Positions 45,175 to 57,300 of a stretch of 64,000 nucleotides of DNA are shown here, piece after piece (the first letter of the stretch is position 1; every line of letters begins with the position of its first letter). The notes under the pieces were generated by a model. It saw only the letters and a list, made by a program, of their open reading frames with translations, did not search any database and had not been told where the DNA came from. Source of the DNA: Corallium rubrum (Eukaryota; Cnidaria; Anthozoa; Scleralcyonacea; Coralliidae). The translations under genes were made by a program, and so were the position numbers. Where the stretch lies: assembly GCA_964035015.1 (NCBI GenBank), contig OZ036006.1:8128701-8192700 (forward strand). Reading direction: 5' to 3'.

Positions 45175-45495
45175 ATATCACAGAATAGTAATACAACCAG
45201 AAGTCCAACTCCCGTCGGAACCTTTGAAGTTTATGTCCTCGCGCATGTCGCCTCGCGCATCTTGATTCCTCGCCATCCTACGCCATCCTACGCCATCCTA
45301 CGCCATCCTGGCAAGTTCCCCCGGCAGTTTGGACCTTCAAAAGATGGTTAAAACTGCCGGGGGAACTTGCCAGGATTGCGTAGGATGGCGTAGGACATTG
45401 CGTAGGATGGCGTAAAATATCGCGCCTGCGCATTGAAGAAATGCGGATAAGTTTTCACTGGAGTCGGACTTCTGGGTATTACTATTCTGTGCCGT
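45175..45495. mobile_element. Foldback element with CGCCATCCTA repeats
   Basis: TCACAGAATAGTAATAC / GTATTACTATTCTGTG ends, then AGAAGTCC inverse pair and inner AAACTGCCGGGGGAACTTGC pair. CGCCATCCTA is repeated in tandem on the left arm (four times). Confidence 0.85.
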
Positions 45496-45609
45496 AAGCT
45501 TATTAGAATGAGTAGGTGGCAAGCACTAAGCTATATATATATATAACATGATCATGAACTGCAGGTACCTTATATCAATGACTGACAATTATAGAGATCA
45601 GTGCTGACA

Positions 45610-45800
45610 ATGGTGATCAATCCAAGATGGCAGAATTTATGAGTCCTTTCTCCCATAGTAGTAACCGCTGACCATTTTCTCGTAAATGAATTTATAACGG
45701 AATTATTAACCTGCGGGCGCAGATGAGCCCACAGTCAAATTTTGGACAAAACATGGTCAGCGGTCACTACCATGAGAGAAAAGACGCATATTTTCGCCCG
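45610..45800. mobile_element. MITE near the 3' end of the CUB-EGF-cadherin gene
   Basis: CTCCCATAGTAGTAACCGCTGACCA-like left arm and TGGTCAGCGGTCACTACCAT right arm. Just beyond the stop codon at 45860. Confidence 0.65.
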
Positions 45801-45859
45801 CAATCCAGTTATATATAGGTCAGTGTTGACAAGTCAGTTTGTCTGTAACACAATATGGT

Positions 45860-48800
45860 TTATCGAGTGTCGTCCACACTAGTCTTGTGGTGTTTCTTAT
45901 TTTGCACAAACTTGAAGTTGTGACTCTCTGTGTACCAGACAAACATCGTCTGCGACGTCAGGTCCACGGCTGCGATTATAAACCGTACACGAACACGCGT
46001 TCTCAATGCGGGAGACCCACGATCCGTCGCCACGACCTTGTACTCGAACCTCTTCAAAATCTGACTGCTATCGTTACAAAACGCGCGCAGTCCACGAAGT
46101 ACTTTCACCTTACCGCTGTACTTCTGCACGGTGAAATAACGATTTGCGGGCTCAAGTTTGTAAGTGACCTGCGCGTTCTTGTCCTGGTCGGGGTCATATG
46201 TATCCATACGGTATAAGACACTCCCGGGCTTGACGTTACACGGCACGGTGATGGTATACGAAGGATGGCTGAACCTCGGTGCGTTATCATTCACATCCAA
46301 GACCCGTACCACAACGAAGCTTCTCGCTTTCATCCCTCCTTTAGTTTTCCTCGAGTTTAAATCTTTCGCTTCAATTTCAAGTAAATATTCAGAAGTTTTT
46401 TCTCTATCTAAGGCAGTGTTCAGTTTTATTTCTCCGCTCACTGCGTCCATTTTGAACGTCGGATGTTTCCCACATGGTTTCAAGTTTTCTGCCACAATAG
46501 AGAACACGATAGTATGTCCAACGTTTTTACTCGGTTTGGCTTTGACTTTTGTAATTACGCTTCCAATGGCCGCGTCTTCGTTGATGTAAGAAATTTTCTG
46601 CCGACTGTCATACTCGTAGAAGATTTCTACAGAAATAAATGAAAGAATAATTTAGGAAATGTCAATGTTTCGCTTTTCTCGTTGATCGTGCTGTTAGCGC
46701 CAAACGCTTTGCACCTGCGCGATCTACCGACCAAAAAAGAGCGGGAAATTATTGACACGTTTCTTACAAATGTTCATTCCCGTTCCCAGATCCGCTACTT
46801 TTCTTACGGCTTGTTTATATATATGATCCCAGTGTACCAGGGTTGACCGGGATGAATTTCATCCCGGGTCAAAAAGTGCGGGAATTTAAGGAAATGGACA
46901 AAAAAGCAAAAACTCACCCTAATTCTACTATGTTAGAAGTTATTTCACTTTGATTCAGTGTTTTATGCTTTACACCTGACGGTTTGGACGAAATTTTGAC
47001 CGTAATATTCAAAGTTACAAGCATTGTAGTTCAGTAAACTTCATCCTGGTGTACCGGGATGTCGCGTTTATATGGGAAAAAATCTGTCCCGGTACACCGG
47101 GATCATATAAACAGGCCCAAGAATTTTCGTGCGGCCGCGCTAGGAAAAGTAGGGGAGCTGGGAACGAGAATGACAAATGTTAAGAAGACATATAGCTGCT
47201 TTATTAATATCTTAAGTTTAATGCTACTCTGGCTAGTATCTTAAACGCAACTTAAAAAGTTACGTACTGTTGATCATGCCCCTGGGTGCTATGGGAAGCA
47301 CGGGTGACGTGTGCTGATGGGGCGCTGCCTCTCACCAAAAATTAAGCCCGGTTCAACGGGGTTAGTGCTTGGATGGGTGACCGTCTGTGAATAACCCCGT
47401 TCTCGAGCTTGGATCACTCATGTGAGTAGAGTTTAGTTGGTCTCTCCTGTGCTTCGAGGGTTTTTCGCCGGGTTCTCCGGTTTTCCTCCCTCCATAAAAT
47501 CAACACCTAGGTCTGTGATTCGTGGTCTGACATTTTGAATCATCGCACGCGATCTCATGGTCAGTTGGTCACGCGTGCTCCAACAAAGCAGAGTTTTTTA
47601 AGCGGAGTACCGGAGGAAACCTGGAAAGCACTGCGGCCAAGGTGAAATTTTCAATCAGATAACCGCTGAGAGCAGGAATCGAACCAGGTGTCACGGTCTC
47701 AGCGATCCCCCCAGTCTGAGTTATCCCCTAAGACCAACTGCGCAGTTATCCCCTGCTTTTCTGCATTGATATTGTCGTTATTCTAACTCAAAAAATACGT
47801 ATAATCATGGAAACTATATTTTATCACGTTTTTTTAAACATTTGATCAGGTAATCAATATATCATAAGTATAAATATAAAACGCCTGTGATTATTACGAA
47901 TGGCAATACCATGTAACTCATGTACATAATAGTCCGCTATTAAAGCTTTCGTCTCGGCGCTAAACTCGATACTTCATCAGAGCATCGAAGCACTACTTAT
48001 GTCTTATTAAATTTACATATTCTTAGAATCTTAGATGCTCTGATGAAATATCGAGTTTAGCGAGACGAAAGCTTTAATAGCGAACTATTATTTAGGTGAG
48101 TTACATGGTATTGCCATTCGTAATAATTACAGACGTTTTATATTTATATTTATACTTATGATATATTGATTACCTTGCGACCAAATGTTTAAAAGAACGT
48201 GATAAAAGTATGGTTTCCATGATTATACATATTTTTTGAGTTAGGATAACTGCGCAGTTGGTCTTAGGAGATAACTCAGACTGGGGGCTCGCTGAGACCG
48301 TGACACCTGGTTGCAGAGGTGAAAGGCACGTGCGCTAAGCATGCACCGTACCAAGTAGAACTATCCTAAGAAGAAATAAGCTTGGGAAGTACTGAAGTAG
48401 TAAGACACGCACCAACTAACCTTGCTGGCACTGTTTCTTGGACTTATCTAATTTATATCCAGATGGACACGAACACGAATAAGAACCTCTTGAATTACGA
48501 CATTGATGACTACAACCACCATTCCTTTTGGAACATTCATTAATATCTGGAAAATATAAACATAAATGTTTGTTCAAGTGACCGCTGTGAAGTGAAAAAC
48601 CTAGCAGGAACATTCACTGAAAACCTCAAGAAAATCTGGCATATAGTTCTCGAGTTATGAACTCGCAAAGTTTGATCTGACATGGATAGTTCGTTTTCTG
48701 AATAAATTTGTGCTCTCAGTAACAATGCCTTATGACGTAATATATCAACAACGAGTTTGAGTGTTTCATCAGGGGATCCAAACACGAGAAAACATGATGA

Positions 48801-51266
48801 AAGCACGAGGCCGAAGGCCGAGTGGTTTTATTGTTTTCGAGTGTTTGGATTCCCCTGATGAAACACGATAAACGAGTTGTTGATATGGCATCTCAATCGA
48901 GCGATTTCAATTACAAAATACAATTAAAATAAACCCTCAAGAGATTTTATTCTTGAGTGTGTGTAAAATTTATTCATACAGCAACTTGTTTATTTTGCAT
49001 AGATAATTAAGATCTTAAGAATTAGATGAACACCGGTTTTCATCTAATATCTTGGGCTTTCCTGGCGTATCCAACGTCAATCAGGTGATTGAATAGACTA
49101 TTGTAATTGACTGATTATCTCATGAATTATTAATGAGTTTGAGATGTATATACGCAAATGGATCATTGATGCTAAAATCCATTGTTCTTATGCATAGTTG
49201 CCATTTGCATAAGTCATAAGGCATTGTTAAAGGGCTTATGCATCTAAAAATAAGTTCGGGAGACTCTCTTATTTCAAAAACTTTTGAAGTTATAAAGATT
49301 GACGTTTGCAGCTCTTCCATATCTCACTTCGTTCTTTAGATATTGAGATTTGCATGATATGCAAATAACATCAGTTAGACGTCACACTGTATAATGACTT
49401 GTTGGAAAATCATGTCTATTCTTGCAACATTTCAAGTAAATCACTTGAAACTTTTCATGAATAGTGTCCTGCGATACACAGAAGCACATGCACAGTTAAA
49501 AGTGATTTCGTTAAACAATCTCAAATTGATATTCAAGATTTCCCAACAAGNNNNNNNNNNNNNNNNNNNNNNNNNNNNNNNNNNNNNNNNNNNNNNNNNN
49601 NNNNNNNNNNNNNNNNNNNNNNNNNNNNNNNNNNNNNNNNNNNNNNNNNNNNNNNNNNNNNNNNNNNNNNNNNNNNNNNNNNNNNNNNNNNNNNNNNNNN
49701 NNNNNNNNNNNNNNNNNNNNNNNNNNNNNNNNNNNNNNNNNNNNNNNNNNTGTTTAAAAGAACGTGATAAAAGTATGGTTTCCATGATTATACATATTTT
49801 TTGAGTTAGGATAACTGCGCAGTTGGTCTTAGGAGATAACTCAGACTGGGGGGTCGCTGACACCTGGTCGCGGAGGTGAAAGGCACGTGCGCTAAGCATG
49901 CACCGTACCAAGTAGAACTATCCTAAGAAGAAATAAGCTTTGGAAGTACTGAAGTAGTAAGACACGCACCAACTAACCTTGCTGGCACTGTTTTTTTGAC
50001 TTATCTAACTTATATCCAGAGGGACACGAACACGAATAAGAACCTCTTGAATTGCGACATTGATGACTGCAACCACCATTCCTTTTGGAACATTCATTAA
50101 TATCTGGAAAATATAAACATCAATATTTGTTCAAGTGACCGCTGTGAAGTGAAAAACCTAGCAGGAGCATTCATTGAAAACCTCAAGAGACTCTGACATA
50201 TAGTTCTCTCAAAGTTTGATCTGACATGGATAGTTACGTTCGTTTTTTGAAGAAATTTGTGCTCTCAGTAACAATGCCTTATGACGTAATATATCAACAA
50301 CGAGTTTGAGTGTTTCATCAGGGGATCCAAACACGAGAAAACATGATGAAAGCACGAGGCCGAAGGCCGAGTGGTTTTATTGTTTTCGAGTGTTTGGATT
50401 CCCCTGATGAAACACGATAAACGAGTTGTTGATATGGCATCTCAATCGAGCGATTTCAATTACAAAATACAATTAAAATAAACCCTCAAGAGATTTTATT
50501 CTTGAGTGTGTGTAAAATTTATTCATACAGCAACTTGTTTATTTTGCATAGATAATTAAGATCTTAAGAATTAGATGAACACCGGTTTTCATCTAATATC
50601 TTGGGCTTTCCTGGCGTATCCAACGTCAATCAGGTGATTGAATAGACTATTGTAATTGACTGATTATCTCATGAATTATTAATGAGTTTGAGATGTATAT
50701 ACGCAAATGGATCATTGATGCTAAAATCCATTGTTCTTATGCATAGTTGCCATTTGCATAAGTCATAAGGCATTGTTAAAGGGCTTATGCATCTAAAAAT
50801 AAGTTCGGGAGACTCTCTTATTTCAAAAAACTTTTGAAGTTATAAAGATTGACGTTTGCAGCTCTTCCATATCTCACTTCGTTCTTTAGATATTGAGATT
50901 TGCATGATATGCAAATAACATCAGTTAGACGTCACACTGTATAATGACTTGTTGGAAAATCATGTCTATTCTTGCAACATTTCAAGTAAATCACTTGAAA
51001 CTTTTCATGAATAGTGTCCTGCGATACACAGAAGCACATGCACAGTTAAAAGTGATTTCGTTAAACAATCTCAAATTGATATTCAAGATTTCCCAACAAG
51101 TCATTATGCAGTGTGACGTCTAAGTGATGTTATTTACATCTAAAAGAAATCTCAATAACTAAAGAACGAAGTGAGATATGGAAGAGCTGCAAACGCCCAT
51201 CTTCATAACTTCGAAAGTTTGTTTTTAAATAAGAGACTCTCTCTCTCTCCTCTGTCTGTCTGTCTT

Positions 51267-51356
<90 letters not shown>

Positions 51357-54300
51357 CTCACCCCGACAGCTCTTCTCATTGTAAGCTAGTTTATATCCTC
51401 TGGGACAGACGCAGTGATAACTTCCTGCTGTGTTGACGCAGCGAAAATCACATTTGGCCATTCCCGCCGAACATTCGTCGATATCTGAAAAAGAAATGAT
51501 GCTCTAAATTAGTTCCTAGTCTTCATTTCTCCCCCGCAGTTTATCTTAATGACGTCACAGAGTAAGGTTTCCGTGGTGACAGTGACGTAGTGCAACCTAA
51601 GAATCATGGGGCTGATCCATGTACGTACCAACACATCTGCCCGAATTCTTTCTTCCTCTCAATTTGTAGCCATCAGGACAATCACACATGTAGCTTCCAA
51701 CTGTATTTCGACAGAGACTTGGAAATTTACACACTTCTTTCTTGCATTCATTTACATCTGAAAGGCAAAACCATATTTCAAAACCATATGGGAAGCATGG
51801 GTGGCGTGTGCTGTTAGGGCGCTGCCTCTCACCGCTGTAGTTAAGCCCAGTTGGACGAGGTTAGTACTTGGATGGGTGACCGTCTGGGAACAACCTCGTT
51901 CTCGAACTTGAATTTCATGTGAGTAGAGTTTAGTTGGTCTCTCCTGTGCTTCGAGGGTTTTTCGCAGGGTTCTGTGATTTTCCTCCCTCCGTAAAATCAA
52001 CACTTAGGTCTTAGCTTGTGTCGTGCACTTTTAACATGAGCCTCTGGCTCGGATGATTGAGTGACCACATCCTGTGACTACGACGTTAAATAAATCATTA
52101 CTCATTACTCATTCAGGATTATTCTTAATAATCTTCTTACAGACAAACCGTTTGTGCGGACCCCCGATGGTTCCCGATAGATTTTGAGCCGATTCAAATG
52201 AGGTCGTCTTATGCATTAAGCACAGTAAAAAAATGGTAAACTGCTGAGAATTTTAGCAACAAAACTGATGCTGCTAAAAATCTCGGCAGTTTACCATCCT
52301 TTAATTTTCCAATAAACTCAACTAGAAAACGCCAGAATAAGACGTGAACTGAAGGTGGTGAACTGCTGAGAATAAAGTTTTGATAACGAAATTCTGACGT
52401 TTCAAGCAGAGCCCTTCATCAGAGTAAAAATGCACATGTTTTACTCTGATGAAGAGCTCCGCTTGAAACGTCAGTATTTCGTTATCAAAACCACTCTCAG
52501 CAGTTTACCATCTTTTCACTTTGCTCTATCGAAAACACTGCCCACACAGCATTCTACATTTTACTCTGATAAAGGGCTCTGCTTGAAACGTCTGTATTTC
52601 GTTATCAAAAGTATTCTCAGCACTTTACCATCTTTTCACTTTGCTCTATCTAAAGCACTGCCTACACAACACTCTAGTTTTTTACACCGACGTATCGAGC
52701 GCCACAACTTACCGACAGCACGATAATTTGCCGAGAATCCCTTTCCAACTCCACTATCGTCCACACGAAATTTCAACCAGAGTTCATTGCCCAATGACAT
52801 CACATTCTTTGGTTTTCGCTTGCCGCATAGTAATCTTGTGTTTTTCATAGTTTTATCAAAAGACACAATAAGTGCATCTTTCTGACACAGCGTCGACTCC
52901 TCGACGTCGAAACCTTTGCGGAACCGCAAACGAACTCGGTAGCCTTTCGGAACGCGGATATGCCAGTTGGTTTGTGCGTTGTTTCCATAGTTACGAGGGT
53001 AGCCGGGAGAGTGGAAAGAGCCGTGAGTTTTCGTCAATAAGGCTGATGACTGACATTTTCCTGTGGAAAAAATAACATATTGTCATATGACGTTATGGTC
53101 ACCATAAGGACATGGCAGCCATATTGAATATTGTCAGCCATATTGGACATGGTCGCCATATTGGAAATGGCCGCCTTACTGGACATGTAGTAAGGTTAGA
53201 TATACTGCCGAAACAGAGAACGTAGGAGTCTAACGTTTCGAGCCAAGGTCCTTCGTCAAAGTAAAATATGAAGGGTTCCGCTTGAAACATCAGAATTTCG
53301 TTATCAAAATTATTCTCGGCAGTTTACCATCTTTTCACTTTGCTCTATCTAAAACACTACCTACACAACACTCTAGTTTTTACTCTGATGAAGGGTTCTG
53401 CTTGAAATGTCAGTATTTCGTTATCAAAACTATTCTCAGCAGTTTACCATCTTTTCACTTTGCTCTATCTAAAACACTGCCTACACAGCACTCTACATTT
53501 TACTCTGATGAAGGGCTCTGCTTGAAACGTCAGTATTTCGTTATCAAAACTATTCTCAGCAGTTTACCATCTTTTCACTTTGCTCTATCTAAAACACTGC
53601 CTACACAGCACTCTACATTTTACTCTGATGAAGGGCTCTGCTTGAAACGTCAGTATTTCGTTATCAAAACTATTCTCGGCAGTTTACCATCTTTTCAATT
53701 TTTCCAACAAACATTCTAGTGCTCTAGGCCAATTTGAAGACGTTCAAATCTGAATGCGCAGATCCTCTCTTCTCTGCAAGGCTTCTTGAGCTTTTTTGAG
53801 CTCTTCAGTATATAGGGGTTTATTAATATTGCAGTCTTTGCAGGGGTTAAGGGTTTAGTAGACTATAAGAGCATAGAGTAATGGTAGTGTAATGGGCAAC
53901 AACCTTGCCGATTACACTCTACCGCATTACTCTATGCTCTATAGTCTATAGTCTATAAAGACTATAAACCCCTGCAATATGAAATTAAGAGCTCAAAAAA
54001 GTTCAAGAAGCCTCTGCGGACGAGAGAGGCTCAGATCCGTGGTTAACGGTGCTCCTTATGATTTATAGGATATACAAGCGCTTCAAGGAAAGCATGGCAT
54101 GGATGATAATAATAATAATAATAATAATCTTTATTTCCATCACACCATTATTGGTACATAGGATACTAATACAAAAGTTATTAGAAAAAAAAGTTATTCA
54201 CCTAATAAACTAATTAGTAGAGTCATTGAAAATCTTGGTTAAACTATATCCATATTTGGCTGTACATTCTGTTATGCATTCATCATGCATAGCCTTACAA

Positions 54301-57300
54301 TAATGAAATAGATCGTTTTTACTCAACAATTTAAAGCTACTATTAATATTTGATATCTCGTTTATGAAATTTTCTCGAAGATTTACTAATTTATCATTAT
54401 TACAACTTGAGAAATAATGATATTCGTCACCTACATCTTTTGACTTACAAATGGGCAGTGGTGTAGTCCTAAAACTTTAACAAGGGGAGCTCTCCGACAC
54501 AGTGTCCTGAATATGGGGGGGAGGAGGGGTGAAAAAATGTTAAGTTGGAAAAGCCATTTTTTTAGTTTTGGTACCAGTAAATTCTGTAACTGTTTGTAAA
54601 AAAAAAAAATATTGGGAATATCCCTGGACAAGTCATTTGATAACAACTTTAATAATGATAGTATAGGTAGTATAGGACTAAGTAGAGATTACTGAAATCA
54701 TTCTTGTTGAAAATGACTGAATATCTGTACATAAATTTCACAGAACTTTCAAACATGATTAAGATTATGCAATCTGCAAAAAATTATAAAGGGGGGCTCA
54801 GCCCTCCCCCCCCCCCCCAAATTGACATGGAATACAGTTGGTGGTTCTCCTTCCCTATGCTTCGTAAATTGTATGCGATATTTGTGTATCGCCCAACTTC
54901 ACTTGGATGATGTGTGCTGGTAGACTGTACATTTAACCTTTGGTGCTTGAGAACTTTCCCGTTGACAAGTAAAATCGTGAATCGTCTAGCCTTAGCCAAA
55001 GCAAAATACTAAAGACCATAAACTACACACGCAAAAACGCACACTCTGTATCAGACCTGATGCAGAATGATGTCAGATCTGTTCAGAAAAATGTAGCGAC
55101 CCCTGATACAACCTATTGCAGTATCAGCTATGATACACCTATGATATCATATCTGTATCATACCTGCAGCTACAACAGACTGTTCAGAACAGATTCTGTC
55201 AAACTGTATCAGCCTGACATGGTCAGTGTTGTATCAGTTTGATATAACAGACTGAACAGGTATGTTGTCTACGGAGCTGTCGCAGTCTGTTAGAAATTCT
55301 AACTAAATGTTTATACATCAGCGCTGGTACATTCTGTAGCTGTCAGGCTGTATCAAAGGTCGCTACATTTCTCTGAACAGATCTGATATCAGAGCTGATC
55401 AGACTGTGCGTTTTTACGTGTGTTTAGCAACTAAGGGGCTACGTGCAGTCAGGAAGAAGTTAATAATATTGTCGAATCCTCAGGGGTGCGTGCTTAGCGG
55501 AGATACGACCCCTGGCTAGGAGATATCGCCCCTAGCTCTTAGCATTCTCAAACTTATCAATTTCCATATTTATCAAACCAGCGCTCTTCTCCGCATCTGA
55601 ATCTTGGGTGGTCAAATAATTAAACTGTCTCTGATATTTTCGTGATTTAAGAACAATTAAGAAATGCTTACTGAAGATAACGATGTCAAAGGAACGCCAT
55701 TTATCAAACTAGCTGGTCGTCAGTTCTAATTGCTTTGTAATTCGAGCTAAGGGCGCAAAAAAACTCAAACCTTATCAAGTGCGTAATTTGAAGGAACTAT
55801 AAATCTGCGTTGTCAGAAGCGCGCGTCTTCCAGACTGGAAAAACAGAAGAGTTACAGACACTGCGTCGCTGGCCACGACCGACAACACGTACTTGTCCGC
55901 TATTAGGTGTGAACTCTTTAATTGTAATTGGTCTCTTCAAAAATAAGTGATAATCAACAGAAATCTAGAAATAGAATTGCTGTTTATAAATGAAATACTT
56001 TGGTCAACGCTTTAGGCAACATATATTCTTTCTTCAGGGAGAAATTTTCAAGGTTACTTTGCATTGCGCATATGCAAGTAATGCGAATGTTTTGGGCTTG
56101 TTTGAAAGTCGATTCCAGTGCCGCAAGGACTGCCTAGTCATGTAAAATTCACGTCGTTCCTCATATATATAATACCAACAGGGAACAGTATCGTCTTTTT
56201 CAAGCAAAGTTACATTTCTAGTATACAAAATACAGTATGAACTATTCCCCAAAAAGCGAAAAAGTTCTTAATCAGAGTAAATCATGGAGTAATATAAAAG
56301 TAGAGTGTTGTGTAGGCAGTGTGTTACAATGTATAGAAAATCTTAAAGATGGTGAACTGCTGAGATTTTAGAGAACGAAATATTGACGTTTTTAGTCAAA
56401 GCTCTTCATCAGAGTAAATCATGGAGTAATATAAAAGTAGAGTGTTGTGTAGGCAGTGTGTTACGATGTATAGAAAATCATTAAAGATGATGAAAACTGC
56501 TGAAACTTTAGAAAACGAAATACTAACGTTTTAAGCCAAATTCCTTCATAACTTTAAATTATAATATAAAAGTAAAGTGCTGTGTAGGCAGTGTGTTATG
56601 ATGTATGGAAAATTCTAAGTATTAATAATAATTCACCGAACATGCAATTATATCCTTTCTTTTCTATTAACTGCGGCCAAAATAGAGACGAAACGACCGG
56701 ACATTACAGAATTTTTCGCACATTTAATGCCATTTATCAAACTAGAAAACAATCTCAGAGCCGCATTGCCGAACCGACAGAGAGCGTTAAAAAGCTTTTG
56801 AAAAATGATGGTGATATCTTTTTTATAACTAAGCAGTAATAAATCAAATATTCGGCGAAGGGTTCATCTATTTGTCAAACTGAAAGGTGTGAATATTTAT
56901 TGAACAATACAAATTGTTCCGCTCAAACGTTTGGCTGAACCGGTTGACTAAATTGAAAGAGCGTGTATATACAAGCCTTTATTTTTGGTGTAATACCAAA
57001 AAGCCGTCAGTTTTTAGCTAGAATTTCTCGGTATCCGGTTATGTTGCTTCACAACAATAGCTCCGTAGCTTCAGAGTTGTTTTTCAAGGCCTTCTTATCA
57101 CCAATCCGTCTTCTGACGTATGGAAGATAAGAATTGGCTATTTCAATTAAACTAAAGAATCATAAATCAATTCAATGTCAATAGAACGAACTGTTTCGAG
57201 TGGTTAAACCTTGATAATCATTTTCCAAGTGCTTATATAGTCGAAAACTTTGTAGTGAAATGTTTTTTCATGTATAAAAACAAACTCCTTTCTCGATTTA

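Larger units (their letters stand above)
48187..51100 (+). repeat. Direct duplication flanking the gap (probable unmerged contig ends)
   Basis: Bases 48187-49550 and 49751 to about 51100 are nearly identical, with scattered SNPs and small indels. The left copy stops exactly at the gap and the right copy starts exactly at it. Each contains the same EGF exon (48421-48546 and 49978-50103), differing only silently. Left contig end and right contig start are thus the same locus, most likely two haplotypes. The break falls at the centre of a foldback element, a plausible assembly obstacle. Confidence 0.9.

Noticed and set aside
47945..48075. Second hammerhead-like CTGATGA...CGAAA in the tRNA-ended foldback
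   Set aside because: No compatible stem II and no UH cleavage site after the GAAA strand.
48421..48546. A genuine fourth EGF exon
   Set aside because: Part of the contig-overlap duplication at the gap; protein identical to 49978-50103.
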